From contig NW_023503409.1 in NCBI RefSeq assembly GCF_014529535.1, positions 2,914,390 to 2,978,389 on the forward strand: a stretch of 64,000 nucleotides of DNA, in the 5' to 3' direction. The notes below the pieces were generated by a model, which was not told where the DNA came from, made no database searches, and saw nothing but the letters and a program-made list of their open reading frames with translations. The stretch comes from Bradysia coprophila (taxonomy: Eukaryota > Arthropoda > Insecta > Diptera > Sciaridae). Below, one piece after another: positions 37,301 to 47,803 of the stretch. Position numbers and translations under genes: made by a program. Position 1 is the first letter of the stretch, and each line of letters opens with the position of its first letter.

Positions 37301-40300
37301 TATATAGAGAGTTAACCCGAAAATTTATAATTCAATGGAATTATGGTCTGAATAAAGCGATTGCTTTAATTAAAAATTTATTTACATTTTAACACAAAAA
37401 CGATTGTTCACGCTTGTGTGGCTTTGTTAATTTCAGAGCGGCCTGAGCATTTTTTGTTCGACGCATATCAGCCACTTATTTCACAGACAGATATTCTGGT
37501 ATAGCTCAAAATTGCAACGATTCGTTGAGTTATTTTGATTTTCGAGGCACTTGGAGTAGTGACTGAATGAAGTCGACGTTCATGATCACATTTCTTTCTT
37601 TCTTTATTTCATTTATCAAATCGACAAGACATTGTTATACAGCATAGCTCCAGTATGCTTACAAACAATCCAAAGGAGCTTCGAAGGAACTTCAGCGCAT
37701 CTGATCATTTGCTTGGCAATTTTCGGTAAAGAAAAGTTTTTCTCGCCCATATTTTGTATCAAGTGTGGCTAGATGAACAGTAAGAATACGTTATATTGCT
37801 CTGCTGGTTTACTCACTAAAACTTGGTATTTCTCCTTAAAGCAACATGCTGAAGTAGTGACCTTGGTCACTTAATGTGGTTGGTTACAATTTTGTCTTAG
37901 ATAATTGTTATACATGAGACAACGCTTCTATTGCTTCATCTACCCTTCATTCAAAATTGCCTTGGACCAACGCACTTCAAGCAAAAGTGGTTCTAATGAC
38001 AGCTGCCAAATGGAGTACTATTTTGTATGAAAATTTGTTCCAAATTTTCTTATAGTTCAAAAAATTGTTCGATACGCTGTCGAGTTTCAACACTCCATTG
38101 TATCACGGGCATGTGTGTTTGATGTAAATTTTTTCTGTTGTACATAATGAGCCCTGTGACATAGCTTAATTTCCACTTCACTTTTTTGGATTATTTAAAA
38201 CCGACTCATAATTTTGGTTAAAAAAAAGTTTAGGCTCAGCGTTTTCAACTTCAGACTTCTAAATGGATCCGCAAACGTATTGCATCTTGTGGAAAATATA
38301 TAACCACTGATCCGAAATACTATTACTATATAGCGTATAATACCACCTTGCTGCATATTCCACCATCATTATTCTGAAGTATCACTTATCAAATCTCCCA
38401 GTCAAACACAGACTTATTAATACAAATCTTTTCAGTCAATAAATGAATTGAGCATCAAATAGTACATTTTCATTTTCTCATCATCCCCCTTTTGTTTTAC
38501 ATAATATTTTAATACAATACCCGGCTTCAGTCATTCACATCCATTATACAATTTATGAATATGAAAATTACTATTTAATTACAATTGAACAAGTTTATTG
38601 TCAATTGTGAAGTGTTTCATCAATTCAACTTTTCCATCCATTTATTATTACATTATTTATAAGGTTGTTATCGACTGTTATATGCACGAATATTATATAT
38701 TCATACAGCACACTGGGATGACGGTATGCACACTGTTACAAAACCCATTGAAATGAGCATCCTAACAAATTTTAATAATGCCGTTTTATTGACTATATTG
38801 ACGACAATAGATTTTGAATGAATTTCTGTTGACAATATATTTGAGCTTTTCCTATTTGAATGAAAATCTATTCGTCTATCGTAGAAACATAATAATGAAA
38901 AGTGGAAATTCTTTTGATACTGGAAAATCGTGTACCAATTCTTTGTGCTGGGCGTTTTTTTTCGGTACAAATTTTATATCCTAGCCCAATTATTCCTGTT
39001 TGCATCAGAAGAAGAAGAAGAGAAGCATCCAAAGACTGCGTTTTTATTGGAAAAAGAAGCCTATGACTGTGACCATCGTGTGAAAATATTTAAATGATAA
39101 AAGCTTACGTTAGCTACTCGATGCAATACAAAATTCAAATCTATCAATTCAAACAACCAACAAAATATTTTCCAATCATCCAAGGATCTCCAATCCTTTG
39201 TTGGAATTAATGTTTTCTAAAGTACAAAATTGAAAGCCTTCAATTTCCTTTTTAGTTAAAACAGTCGCCGATTCGTAATAATAGAAATTCAAGTAGCAAT
39301 TATTTCGCTTGTAACGCACCACATAAACCGCAATACCATTAAATTAAACAAAGAATTGAAAATTCTCTCTCACCCCGGAAATACATTTAAATCGAAAAAA
39401 TCTTGACATATTCCAGAAACAAAGCGCCGATAATGGTAGTCGAACTTTAACACATTTACAAAACGTCTGTGACTATTACAAGTTCGTTGTGCATTTGTAC
39501 GATTGCAAAGTGCTTCGTGATATAGGAACATTTATCGATAAAAAATAAGGGGAAGAAACGCTTCAATCTTTTTCTCAATTTATCAAGTTGGATCGGTGAA
39601 CGAGATTCTAATTACACGCATGTACCAGTCGGTAACAGTTATTTGTATAACTTGGAACAAAAAATTGAAAAGTCAAGTTTCGTGTGAGATTTGATGTCAC
39701 TTAAATAGAACCTTGTGCCTTGATTTTTCTTTGCGCAATAAATTAAATTAAAAATCTAACGAAAAATAGGGACGAAAATTGGAAAAGGTTTTCTCTTCAC
39801 TGATTGATTTGTATTTTTCTAATTCATACCCTTATCTGTCTTGCCTTTTAACTCAGCTGACTAAACACTTCTTCTTCGTACGGTTTAATCTCATTCATTC
39901 TTTTAATAAGTGGCAGGTCATGACTTACAGCGATTATCTCTTATCATTCATTCTATAATAATTGTGACTGCTAACTGTAATACATTGGTATGGTATGGGT
40001 TGGGTTTTACCAAAGCATCTATAACCTGGCAAGAGTTTTTGTTGAAGACACGGTCTCTTTATCGGTAAATATCGGAAGGCAGTGTCATATATGAAAGAGT
40101 GATATATATCTCATTCATATATGGCAGTGTCATTACGTCAACATTTTAAACTTATAAGATGAGAAATTTTGGACAATCCTAATGAAATTTCAATTTCAGC
40201 GTATGTAGTACGTTGGTTTTACAAACGTAAAAATTAAATTGAGATCGATATTGTTGACTTACTGAATGTAAAATATACAAACCAAAAGTATACACGACTA

Positions 40301-40600
40301 CTGCATGCTCTCGTTCTATATACTTCTCTATACAAAATTACTCCTCTTCTCTATACTTTCTTATACTATATACATCGTATTGCTTACTTGCTTGGGACAA
40401 GTCCAGTTCTTTCAAAAATCTCGTCAATTTCTGGTCTGCATATTGCAAGTAATGGTTGACAATGGTATTGAATTAACTTGATTTGCAAAGTTACTGTATG
40501 ATACTGATGCAGTGTATCAGAAAATGATATGTAGTAAAGTGTAAATAACAATCGAACATCTCAGTTGTAAAAGTTGTAGTCGCCTTGATCGCAGATATTT
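31346..40600. other. Gene desert
   Basis: Over 9 kb I find no splice-linked exons, recognisable protein domains or RNA genes on either strand. A short relative of the repeat at 47522-47695 lies at about 37970-38045 (ACGCACTTCAAGCA...GGAGTACTATTTTGTATGA). Any gene here would have to be non-coding or made of very short exons. Confidence 0.45.
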
Positions 40601-40618
40601 TAAAGTTTTTTATGAGAA

Positions 40619-41530
40619 ATGATTACTGCGGTAATTTTTGTGCTTCTTATTTCAATACACGTCCACGCAGATACACTACTGTGGTCAGATGAATTTGATG
40701 GTCCTGCAGGACAAGTGCCTGATTCAACGAAATGGAAATACGATACAGGAGGCGGAGGTTGGGGAAATCAAGAGCTTGAGTACTATACAGAATCGAATAT
40801 GAATGCTGCCCTTGATGGCAACGGCAACCTTGTGATTACAGCCCGGCAAGAAAATAATAATAATTATGAATGTTGGTACGGTCGATGTCAGTACACGTCA
40901 GCTCGATTACTAACTGCTGGTAAATTCAGTCAAAAGTATGGAGCCATTGAGGCGCGCATAAAAATACCCAAAGGACAGGGTTTATGGCCAGCATTCTGGA
41001 TGCTCGGTGACGATATCTTCCAAGTGGGCTGGCCACAATGTGGTGAAATTGATATTTTGGAGAATATTGGACGAGAACCTCTAGCAATTCACGGTACTCT
41101 ACATGGACCGGGATATTCAGCAGCCGACGGTCTAACGAGTACTTATCGTCTGCCGAATAATCAACCATTCGCTGACGATTTTCATGTATACAGAGCAGAT
41201 TGGACATCGAATTCTATATCATTTTCAGTTGATGGCCATCAATATGTTACAAAATCACCATCCGATACTCCTCCTGGTAAGAAATGGGTCTTCGATCATA
41301 ACTTCTTCATCATTCTTAATGTAGCAGTAGGTGGCGGATGGCCTGGACCACCTAATTCAAAGACAGTTTTCCCACAGTCCATGATAATCGACTATGTGAA
41401 CGTGTATTCAACAGATACTGGTAACGATGAGACAAGAGGTATTGCACATCGATGTGATGATGTGCTCGGAACCGGAAGGGAAAATTTAACACTAGTTCAA
41501 CTTAATGATTGTGATAGAAGTTTTCTGTAA
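40619..41530 (+). CDS. Secreted GH16 beta-1,3-glucanase (laminarinase), bacterial type
   Basis: A single uninterrupted exon of 303 codons. Residues 1-17 form a signal peptide ending VHA. The GH16 fold follows from WSDEFDG (22-28) through GNLVITAR, GKFSQKYGAIEARIKIP, GLWPAFWMLG, GTLHGPGYS and GGGWPGPP to IDYVNVY. The catalytic signature GEIDILEN is intact, with Glu143 as nucleophile, Asp145, and Glu148 as acid/base. Such enzymes cut internal beta-1,3-glucan of fungal, algal or bacterial walls. The motif spacing and the ILENIGREP...HGTLHGPGYS block look like actinobacterial and related enzymes rather than insect beta-glucan-recognition proteins, which usually lack these acids and carry an N-terminal CBM39. 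The last 35 or so residues after the catalytic domain match nothing I know. Base composition is visibly richer in G+C than the flanks. Lack of introns and flanks free of bacterial genes fit an integrated transfer. Confidence 0.9.
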   Translation: MITAVIFVLLISIHVHADTLLWSDEFDGPAGQVPDSTKWKYDTGGGGWGNQELEYYTESNMNAALDGNGNLVITARQENNNNYECWYGRCQYTSARLLTAGKFSQKYGAIEARIKIPKGQGLWPAFWMLGDDIFQVGWPQCGEIDILENIGREPLAIHGTLHGPGYSAADGLTSTYRLPNNQPFADDFHVYRADWTSNSISFSVDGHQYVTKSPSDTPPGKKWVFDHNFFIILNVAVGGGWPGPPNSKTVFPQSMIIDYVNVYSTDTGNDETRGIAHRCDDVLGTGRENLTLVQLNDCDRSFL

Positions 41531-41611
41531 GAATGGGGCGGAGGTACAGCTTCAAACTGCAAAGTGGATGGACAGCAGTCAAAAGATATGCTTAGAATTT
41601 ATATAGATTGA
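41531..41611 (+). other. In-frame open extension after the GH16 stop
   Basis: The reading frame continues for 26 sense codons beyond the TAA at 41528-41530 (starting EWGGGTASNCKVDGQQ) before the next stop. This segment keeps the composition of the gene. The TAA could have arisen by one change from CAA, which would make the present C-terminus a truncation; readthrough or chance are alternatives. Confidence 0.35.
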
Positions 41612-41696
41612 TGTAAGAATAGGAAATATTCACGGATTGTAATGAAAAAATTAAATTAATTGGTGAACTGATATTAAGGAAATGAAAAATTCATAG

Positions 41697-41940
41697 AGTT
41701 GTACACGACAGGTAGCATGGCATTGATGGTAATCGGCACCCAAAAATTACATGTTTAAAACTATCAGCGTGACCAATGACCATACACTCGCGGAATTTTG
41801 AAAATCCACACATTTTCTGTTTCTGTGTTTTACTTGAGTTTCTGATTTCTTCATATAAAAAGACATGCAAAATGCACAAAAAACCAGTAAACCACGAAAC
41901 AGAAAATGTGTCGGTTTTCAAAGTTCCGCGAGTGTAGCAT
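41697..41940. repeat. Foldback related to the 26.8-kb element
   Basis: ACACTCGCGGAATTTTGAAA at 41786 is inverted at about 41917-41936, and CATTTTCTGTTTC is inverted nearby. The left part shares ATCGGCACCCAAAAA with the element at 26786-27160. It begins about 165 bp downstream of the GH16 stop. Confidence 0.65.
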
Positions 41941-42439
41941 CTCTTGATGTAACTTTTATCGCTTCGAAGCGAAAATAAGTTGCAATTGCTATTGACTATA
42001 ACTGACCACAATTGGGTAGTGTATTATATTCGACCTACACTAACTTATGAAGTTCATGCAGCGCAGCAAGATAATTTTCATTACATTGTCAAGTGCTGGT
42101 GCGTTGCAATTAACGGTTAATAAAACAACGAATTATTGGTTTTTCGGGTCTTTAACCAAAGGAATGTAAACTAGCTTTCCTAGTATTCGTTGCTAGATTG
42201 GACTGGCTTGTGATAATTGTTAGGTTTTAGGAAATTTCGCGAAGCGCATAAGAGGGATTCTTTTGAAAAACAGCCTACCGAAATCGGACGCATTTTCTAG
42301 TGGAATTTTTTATATGTACCTAGAAAGGACTTCGACCCTAGAAGCCAAAACCACTTTCAAAAAAAATTCTTCGAAGCTTGTGTAGCTGGTAAAAGGTGGT
42401 CAAAAACCGAAAACTTGCATTTTTCTTACCAAAATTTGT

Positions 42440-42665
42440 TATGCTAGCTGTGCAGGGTCGTGTGGGGTGTCATTAGAAAGGTAATCACATGTACTATTAA
42501 ACCGAATAGGAAACTTTTGTTTTTAAAATTCATCCACACTGAAATATGTCCAGTTAAGTTTTCAACCGAAGACTTACACTGTTCTTACAGAAATTTCTCG
42601 AGTTACACAAAATGTACATGGTCGTGTGGGGTATCATTTGAAAGGTAATTTTATGTTTGTCAAAA
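42440..42665. repeat. Two diverged direct repeats
   Basis: GTCGTGTGGGGTGTCATTAG and GTCGTGTGGGGTATCATTTG, each followed by AAAGGTAAT, occur about 160 bp apart (near 42457 and 42621). Nature unknown. Confidence 0.5.
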
Positions 42666-42734
42666 TTCCCTTAGAGATTTTTTGAATTCTTGCAAGCTAC
42701 TAAAGTGAGTACCCCCTCGTAAACGAGAGAAAGT

Positions 42735-43285
42735 ATGGATGTGGTCATGAAAAGTGTGGGAAATTTCAAAACTCGTGTCATGGCTGAGGAATATGAGAAA
42801 ATCCACATGTTACTAAACGTCGTGTATGCGAGGACGGTAATCGTGGCAAAGCATTTATTTACAAAAAATCGAGGCCTTATCGGTGCACTTTTCCAGTGTG
42901 GAAAAAGATGCATCAAAAGAAATTTTGAATTGTCACTCGATTACTCATGTGGAAGGTAAACCGTTTACCTATGACCAATGTTACTAGGAATTTAGATGAA
43001 AGACCAGTCTGCGGATTCATGTACGCTCGCGTTGAGATGTTAGACCTTTTGCTTGTGATCATGAAGATTGTGGAAAGTCATTTAAGTCGACAACTCAAAA
43101 TACATAAATTAATTCACTTGGATCAAAGACTGTACGCGGGTACCCATCCAAAATGTAAAAATAAATTTAAAACGAGTGGACTACTCTCTTTTCATAGACA
43201 AGTTCTTTCGTCAAATAAATAGTTCGTTTGCACGAAATGTGGAACGGCATTCAAATCGCAGCCTAATCTAAAAAGACATCAGTGA
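42735..43285 (+). pseudogene. C2H2 zinc-finger pseudogene
   Basis: Pieces of C2H2 fingers lie in order but in different frames with stops between them: GKPFTYDQC near 42957, CDHEDCGKSFKS at 43054, LKIHKLIH, THPKCKNKFKTSGLLSFH near 43143, and FVCTKCGTAFKSQPNLKRH at 43223. The spacing matches consecutive fingers of one protein. A sequence-specific DNA-binding role is expected for the parent gene, but no intact frame remains. Confidence 0.7.
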
Positions 43286-43568
43286 GTCAAGTTGTAATAG
43301 CAGGAGCATTATTGTGGGAGTGAAACTTGATATCAGGCCTGCGTGATCCAGACATTTTCAAAAAGAGTTCAAAAAAAATTAGCTTACGACGACAATTCTA
43401 AATTGAAATTTGAGTAAAATGTGCATTAATTAAGGCATCAATCAATAAATAAAACTCTCAAACGAAGAGTGGACCATCCGCATCCGCATACATTTAAAAT
43501 GATTGTCTATGGAAGTCCTTCTTTCGACGGCTGTAAACTTTTGGTAGGGATGAATTGAAATAGTACTT

Positions 43569-43700
43569 TATTGGTAGGCGAGACAAATTCGAGAATTACT
43601 TCGTATGTACATATTGTATATAACAAGTGAGCGTAGCGAACGCGTGTGTATACAATATGTACATAAGAAGTGATTCGAGAATTTTTCTCGCCTACCAATA
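43569..43700. repeat. Foldback MITE, 132 bp
   Basis: TATTGGTAGGCGAGA is exactly inverted as TCTCGCCTACCAATA. Inside, GTATGTACATATTGTATA pairs with TATACAATATGTACATA around a GCGTAGCGAACGC core. Confidence 0.82.
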
Positions 43701-43871
43701 CAATGCTTTATCTTCCATGTGTGACTATTTCATACATTCAGCGTTTCTGTATATAAACTCGAAGACATACAAACACAAACACCACTGAAATATTTGGTGT
43801 ATCTAGTACACAATACAAGCATCATGTGTGACAATCAAGCAAAATCATGGCAACATCGAGATGTAATCGTA

Positions 43872-43948
43872 AGTCTCGGTGGCCGAATCGGCTAGAGCGC
43901 GTCAATTTTATGCACATGATCGTGAGTTCTATTCTCACAACGAACATT
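43872..43948 (+). ncRNA. tRNA-like sequence, copy 1 (pseudo-tRNA or SINE head)
   Basis: A box-A-like GGTGGCCGAATCGGCTAGAG is followed by a box-B-like GTGAGTTCTATTCTCAC that folds as a perfect 5-bp T-arm with a 7-base loop. No matching acceptor stem is seen. A run of T follows directly and could end RNA polymerase III transcription. Confidence 0.5.
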
Positions 43949-44370
43949 TTTTTTTTTTTTTTTTTCAATCTTCTATCAAAAAATTGTAAATAAACTGATC
44001 TCCGGTATCGTAGGTAGATTTTCAATCGAATGAATATCTGCTGTAAACCGAGACCTTAGCCTTTTTGTCATATTGATTTGCAATGACACATTTCTCGGCA
44101 GATATTTGTACAATTGAAAAACTAATAACGTTACAGAAATCCTGATATAAAACACTAAACAACGTAATTTTGAATAACGAGAATCCGTTTAGTCAAAATT
44201 TGATTATTTTTCGTTCTAAACATACACACGCGACATTTTGTCGTGCACTTTTTAAATTGATCGGACTACCTGCGACAGACTTACTAACACATCTATGCGA
44301 GCATCTATGTTCATTGCTTTTATGTTCTACATACATGTGGGGTTTCATGACAACAAAACTAAGTGGAATC

Positions 44371-44450
44371 ATCAATCTCAGTGGCCGAATTGGCTAGAGC
44401 GTGAACTTTTTATGCATGAGGTCGTGAGTTCTCTTCCCGCACCAAACATT
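44371..44450 (+). ncRNA. tRNA-like sequence, copy 2
   Basis: CAGTGGCCGAATTGGCTAGAG and GTCGTGAGTTCTCTTCCCG correspond to boxes A and B of copy 1, about 500 bp upstream. The T-arm is less perfect, and a T-rich run follows. Confidence 0.5.
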
Positions 44451-44864
44451 TTTTTTTATTTATTCATTTTATTAAAATAAATTGCAAATAAACTATGCTC
44501 ATCTCTTTATCGTAAGTTGATTTTCATTCGTACGAATTTCTGCTGAGCACTGAGACCCTACGCTTTTTTACACATTTTTACACCACATTTGCGATGGCAT
44601 ATTTCTCGGCAGATAGGTTCAATCGGATCACTAAATAATTTACAGAAATCTTGAGGTAAAACAAAAAAAGAAGAAATTTTTGAATGAAGAGTATCCGTTT
44701 CATCAAAATTTGACTATTTTTTGCTCTAAACGAATTCCAACATGGCATTCACACATACACGCGACACATTTTGCAGTACATGTTGCTTATATACTTTATA
44801 AATTGAGTCGCACAATGCGGTATAAGACAATCATGAGGGTATGTATATCTGATATACCCGAAGA

Positions 44865-44938
44865 CTCTGTGGTCAAATGGTTAGCGTAGTTTGTTCATAA
44901 GTCGGAGGTTCCGTGTTCGAATCTCCGTCGGGTCACTG
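44865..44938 (+). ncRNA. tRNA-like sequence, copy 3
   Basis: TGTGGTCAAATGGTTAGCG fits box A and GTGTTCGAATCTCCG fits box B. ACCCGA at 44860 can pair with TCGGGT near the 3' end. A TTCATAA stretch sits where an anticodon loop could be, but the stems are imperfect, so a functional tRNA is unlikely. Confidence 0.45.
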
Positions 44939-45598
44939 GTTTTTTTCTTCAAAATAAAAAAAACGGAAATAAAATTTACCCTAGAAGAGTAATAATAGAA
45001 TTATATCCCTAGAAAACCAGAATTAACGTATGTCTTAGAGTTTATATACAGAAACGAGTAATGTATGAAATAGTCACACATGGAAGATAAAAACCTATAA
45101 TTTAGCCAGTGAACATTTTTCCTTACTTTGAAAAAAAAACACATTTTTCTGAAAATTTGAAAAAATCTAAGAAAATCTTTTCCCAAAAAGTCACTGAATA
45201 TTGGCCAAAGTGTAACCAAAAATTCGAATGCTGTTCCTTCCGGTTCCTTTTTAATTCAGATGAATTTCTGTTAATTGCTTAAAAAAACGTTTTTGTTTAA
45301 CTTCAAACAGATTTTTGATCATTAAAAATTGAATTCAAAGTTAAAAATATTCACAAAAAAACGGTCGATCTTTGTAACATCTAAAAATGGCCCGATCGAA
45401 AGGCACAGAACTAAAAAAATTTCTTTGCAGATTTAACCATAAAAACATTCTAATTGTGCGTGAAAAATGGAATTTTGAATTTGGTTATTCGAAAGTCGTT
45501 TCTTAATTATTTGATGTCGTTATAGGAACTAAATCTATATCACATAATTGTGGCCGTGTTCTATGGATATATCTGCGATTGCAAAAAAGAAAAATCAA

Positions 45599-45998
45599 TT
45601 AATGAAGACTCGCGTATTTGTCACTCCGATAAATTACTCCGTTAAGTTGTCCAGCATCGCGTGCCCGTTGTTGCTGCAATCTTTCCTCTGCATGCCCGTC
45701 AATGCCCAAACCTAGCCGTTCGATCAATTTATCGGCTCGGTATCCATGAAGCTGATTATTAAAGCACACAATTTTCTTTCGGTTAAATGTTACTCTGGTG
45801 AAGAAACCTTTGATTTACTTATACCTCATAAAATTGAGCTCTGCGTTTCTGACTGATTTCTGGATCGAAATCCCATTCGCTAACTTTGTGCACAACAGGC
45901 GCTCCAACGAGGTTATTTTGTAGTATGCTTCGTATCAAAGCGATGGGACCTTGTGCATTTGTTCGGTGCTGTGTTAGGATTAATAAAGTAACTGCAAA
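45599..45998 (-). CDS. Probable secreted protein, 3' exons (unrecognised)
   Basis: Two exons, 45998-45825 and 45751-45599, are joined by a 73-nt GT-AG intron in phase 0 and encode 108 residues ending in a stop. The first begins with a hydrophobic run (FAVTLLILT) followed by a small-residue region, as in a signal peptide, then charged sequence containing GAPVVHKVSEWDFDPEI, KRRAQFYE, LHGYRADKLIERLGLG and a Gln/Arg-rich helix-like tail. A pyrimidine tract and AG stand before 45998. The initiating exon lies upstream and was not found. I do not recognise the family. The clean frame across a short intron with sensible composition argues it is real. Confidence 0.6.
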
Positions 45999-46119
45999 CT
46001 GAATAGGGTAAGAATTTTAACATTAAAATTTATATTTGTGTTTCTCGCGGCTGTAGACGAGTATTATTAACCACAAAAACTGTAAATTATTGACAAATTT
46101 TTTTATTTAATGGTAGATT

Positions 46120-46230
46120 ACGTCTGTGGGTCCAAATTTTTATTTTGACGAGTTGGGACGGTATTGCCCGACTCTAAGGGAACAGCGGTATTATCACTCG
46201 TCAAAATAGAAATTTGAGACCCACATACGT
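46120..46230. repeat. Foldback MITE, 111 bp
   Basis: ACGTCTGTGGGTCCAAAT and the inverted ATTTGAGACCCACATACGT form the ends; TTTTGACGAGT and ACTCGTCAAAA pair further in. It resembles the element at 55690-55766 in its inner TTTTGACG arm. Confidence 0.75.
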
Positions 46231-46512
46231 ACTGTGCTTTACGTGAATAGGCAATGTGAATGCATATTTCATTTGAGCGAAGCGACATTTACATTGCCGG
46301 ATCGCGTAAAAGTTTGTTAATAAACAATTAATGTTCGTGTACTAATTATTAGCTAGTGAAAATAAATGAATGGAATTTACCAACTCTGAAAAAAAAAACA
46401 TAAAAATTAAAACAAGAATCTCTGAAGTCAGGATGCGTAAGCTTTAAAACATTTCGACGAAATGATTACGTTCTTGATTTTCCTTTAACCTTTTCAACGA
46501 ACCCAATAATTA

Positions 46513-46892
46513 ATAGTACATTTCGTACCTGGGACTAAAAAGGTAAAAGCCGAAGGCGAGTTCTGGAATCGAATACGCTGACAAAGTCTTTTAGTCGGTG
46601 GTACGAATTAGTTATTTATACAACCGAGTGATAAATGCTTTTTTAGGCACTAGACGTGTTTTTTTCAAACGAGGCCGCAGGCACACGTCGTGTGCCTAAA
46701 AAAGCATTTGTCACGAGTTGTATGCAACATTTTTCGAAAAAAAAGGCAGCAGAAGTTTCACTTTTCGCGACCGAGTGTCGAAATAGTACATTTCGTACCT
46801 AGGTCTAAAAGTCTTTTTTAGCGTATTCGGTTCCAGACCTCGCCTTCGGCTCTGTTTGGAAACTTCTCCGTGGTACGAATAGTATTTTTTAT
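46513..46892. repeat. Two copies of one foldback around a third palindrome
   Basis: ATAGTACATTTCGTACCT begins copies at 46513 and 46783; each ends in GTGGTACGAAT, and their interiors (GCCGAAGGCGAG versus CTCGCCTTCGGC) lie in opposite orientation. Between them, 46624-46730 is another palindrome with AAATGCTTTTTTAGGCAC inverted as GTGCCTAAAAAAGCATTT. Confidence 0.7.
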
Positions 46893-47521
46893 ATTTGACG
46901 GAGACTTTCGGGTCCTAGGTATGAAAAATATTTTATATCAGACGGAGAAAAAATTCCAATATCGACGATGGATGACATGACTAGTGGAAATCCATTTATA
47001 AGAGGTTGTTACACTTGTCAGCAATGATCCCTAACATGTCCAATGGCCTTAGGAATTAACTTTTAATCAATTTGTCATATTATTCTGAATCAAAAATAGT
47101 TCGATTTAATATTTGAAAAATTCTCCGGTTCTTGAAATTACAGCCATGAACACCTAAAGTATGTATGAGTCACAAGATATGAATATATTGACCAAAGAGT
47201 GGACTTTAGTAATTCTCATATTTATGTGGTGGGGATTGAGGTTTCATCATATATGAGAACATCAGGCTTTATTGCATAAGAGAAAAAGAGAAAACTGATT
47301 TAGCTGAATGACAAGGGGAACGTCACAAGTTAATAATGTCGAGTATATCACCCTAGAGTAATAATATTTAAGGGAAATCGTCGCTCGTATGCAATAAAAA
47401 AAAGAGATTGACAACACAGCGACACTTTTAGGTGTTCCTAACTGTAAATGTCTTAAGACCAGGTTAAAGCGGTTTACTATCGCAATGTTTACAATGTTTT
47501 GGAGACACATTACGGGATTTT

Positions 47522-47695
47522 TTTTTGTATGCAGCAACGCACTTCAAGCATGAGTGATACTCTAAAGAGTGCTGAATCTTGACAGTGTGTCACACAACTG
47601 TAAAACGAATGTTAAAAACTGTTTCATACAAAATAGTACTCCATCTGTTAGCTGTCAACTATGATCACTTTCGTTTGAAGTGCGTGTCGGTGTTA
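47522..47695. repeat. Foldback repeat with CGCACTTCAAGC ends
   Basis: ACGCACTTCAAGCATGAGTG at the left pairs with the complement of CACTTTCGTTTGAAGTGCGT at the right. A related half occurs at 37970-38045. Confidence 0.6.
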
Positions 47696-47696
47696 A

Positions 47697-47800
47697 GGAA
47701 TCTCGCGCCGCGTCATTCACAATAATTCACAAAGTGACATCTTCCTTATACAAAATATGTCAAAATGTGAATTATTGTGAATGAAGCGGCGCGAGATTCC
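47697..47800. repeat. Near-perfect 104-bp hairpin
   Basis: GGAATCTCGCGCCGCGTCAT is inverted at the right end as AAGCGGCGCGAGATTCC, and CACAATAATTCACA pairs with TGTGAATTATTGTG. It is unusually GC-rich at the tips for this region. Confidence 0.82.
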
Positions 47801-47803
47801 TAG

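Larger units (their letters stand above)
43707..45091. mobile_element. 1.4-kb unit with ~64-bp terminal inverted repeats carrying tRNA-like tandem copies
   Basis: The left arm 43707-43770 (TTATCTTCCATGTGTGACTA...TATAAACTC.AAGACATAC) is inverted with few mismatches at 45028-45091. Between the arms, a segment of about 490-500 bp is repeated; each copy has a tRNA-like block followed by related sequence (TTTCTCGGCAGATA, ACAGAAATC, ATCCGTTT..TCAAAATTTGA). No protein is encoded. Confidence 0.65.

Noticed and set aside
40926-41207. 93-codon open frame (-) opposite GH16
   Set aside because: Antisense shadow of the glucanase ORF.
44865-44938. Functional tRNA-Met gene
   Set aside because: A TTCATAA stretch suggests a CAT anticodon, but acceptor, anticodon and T stems have too many mismatches; treated as tRNA-like repeat.
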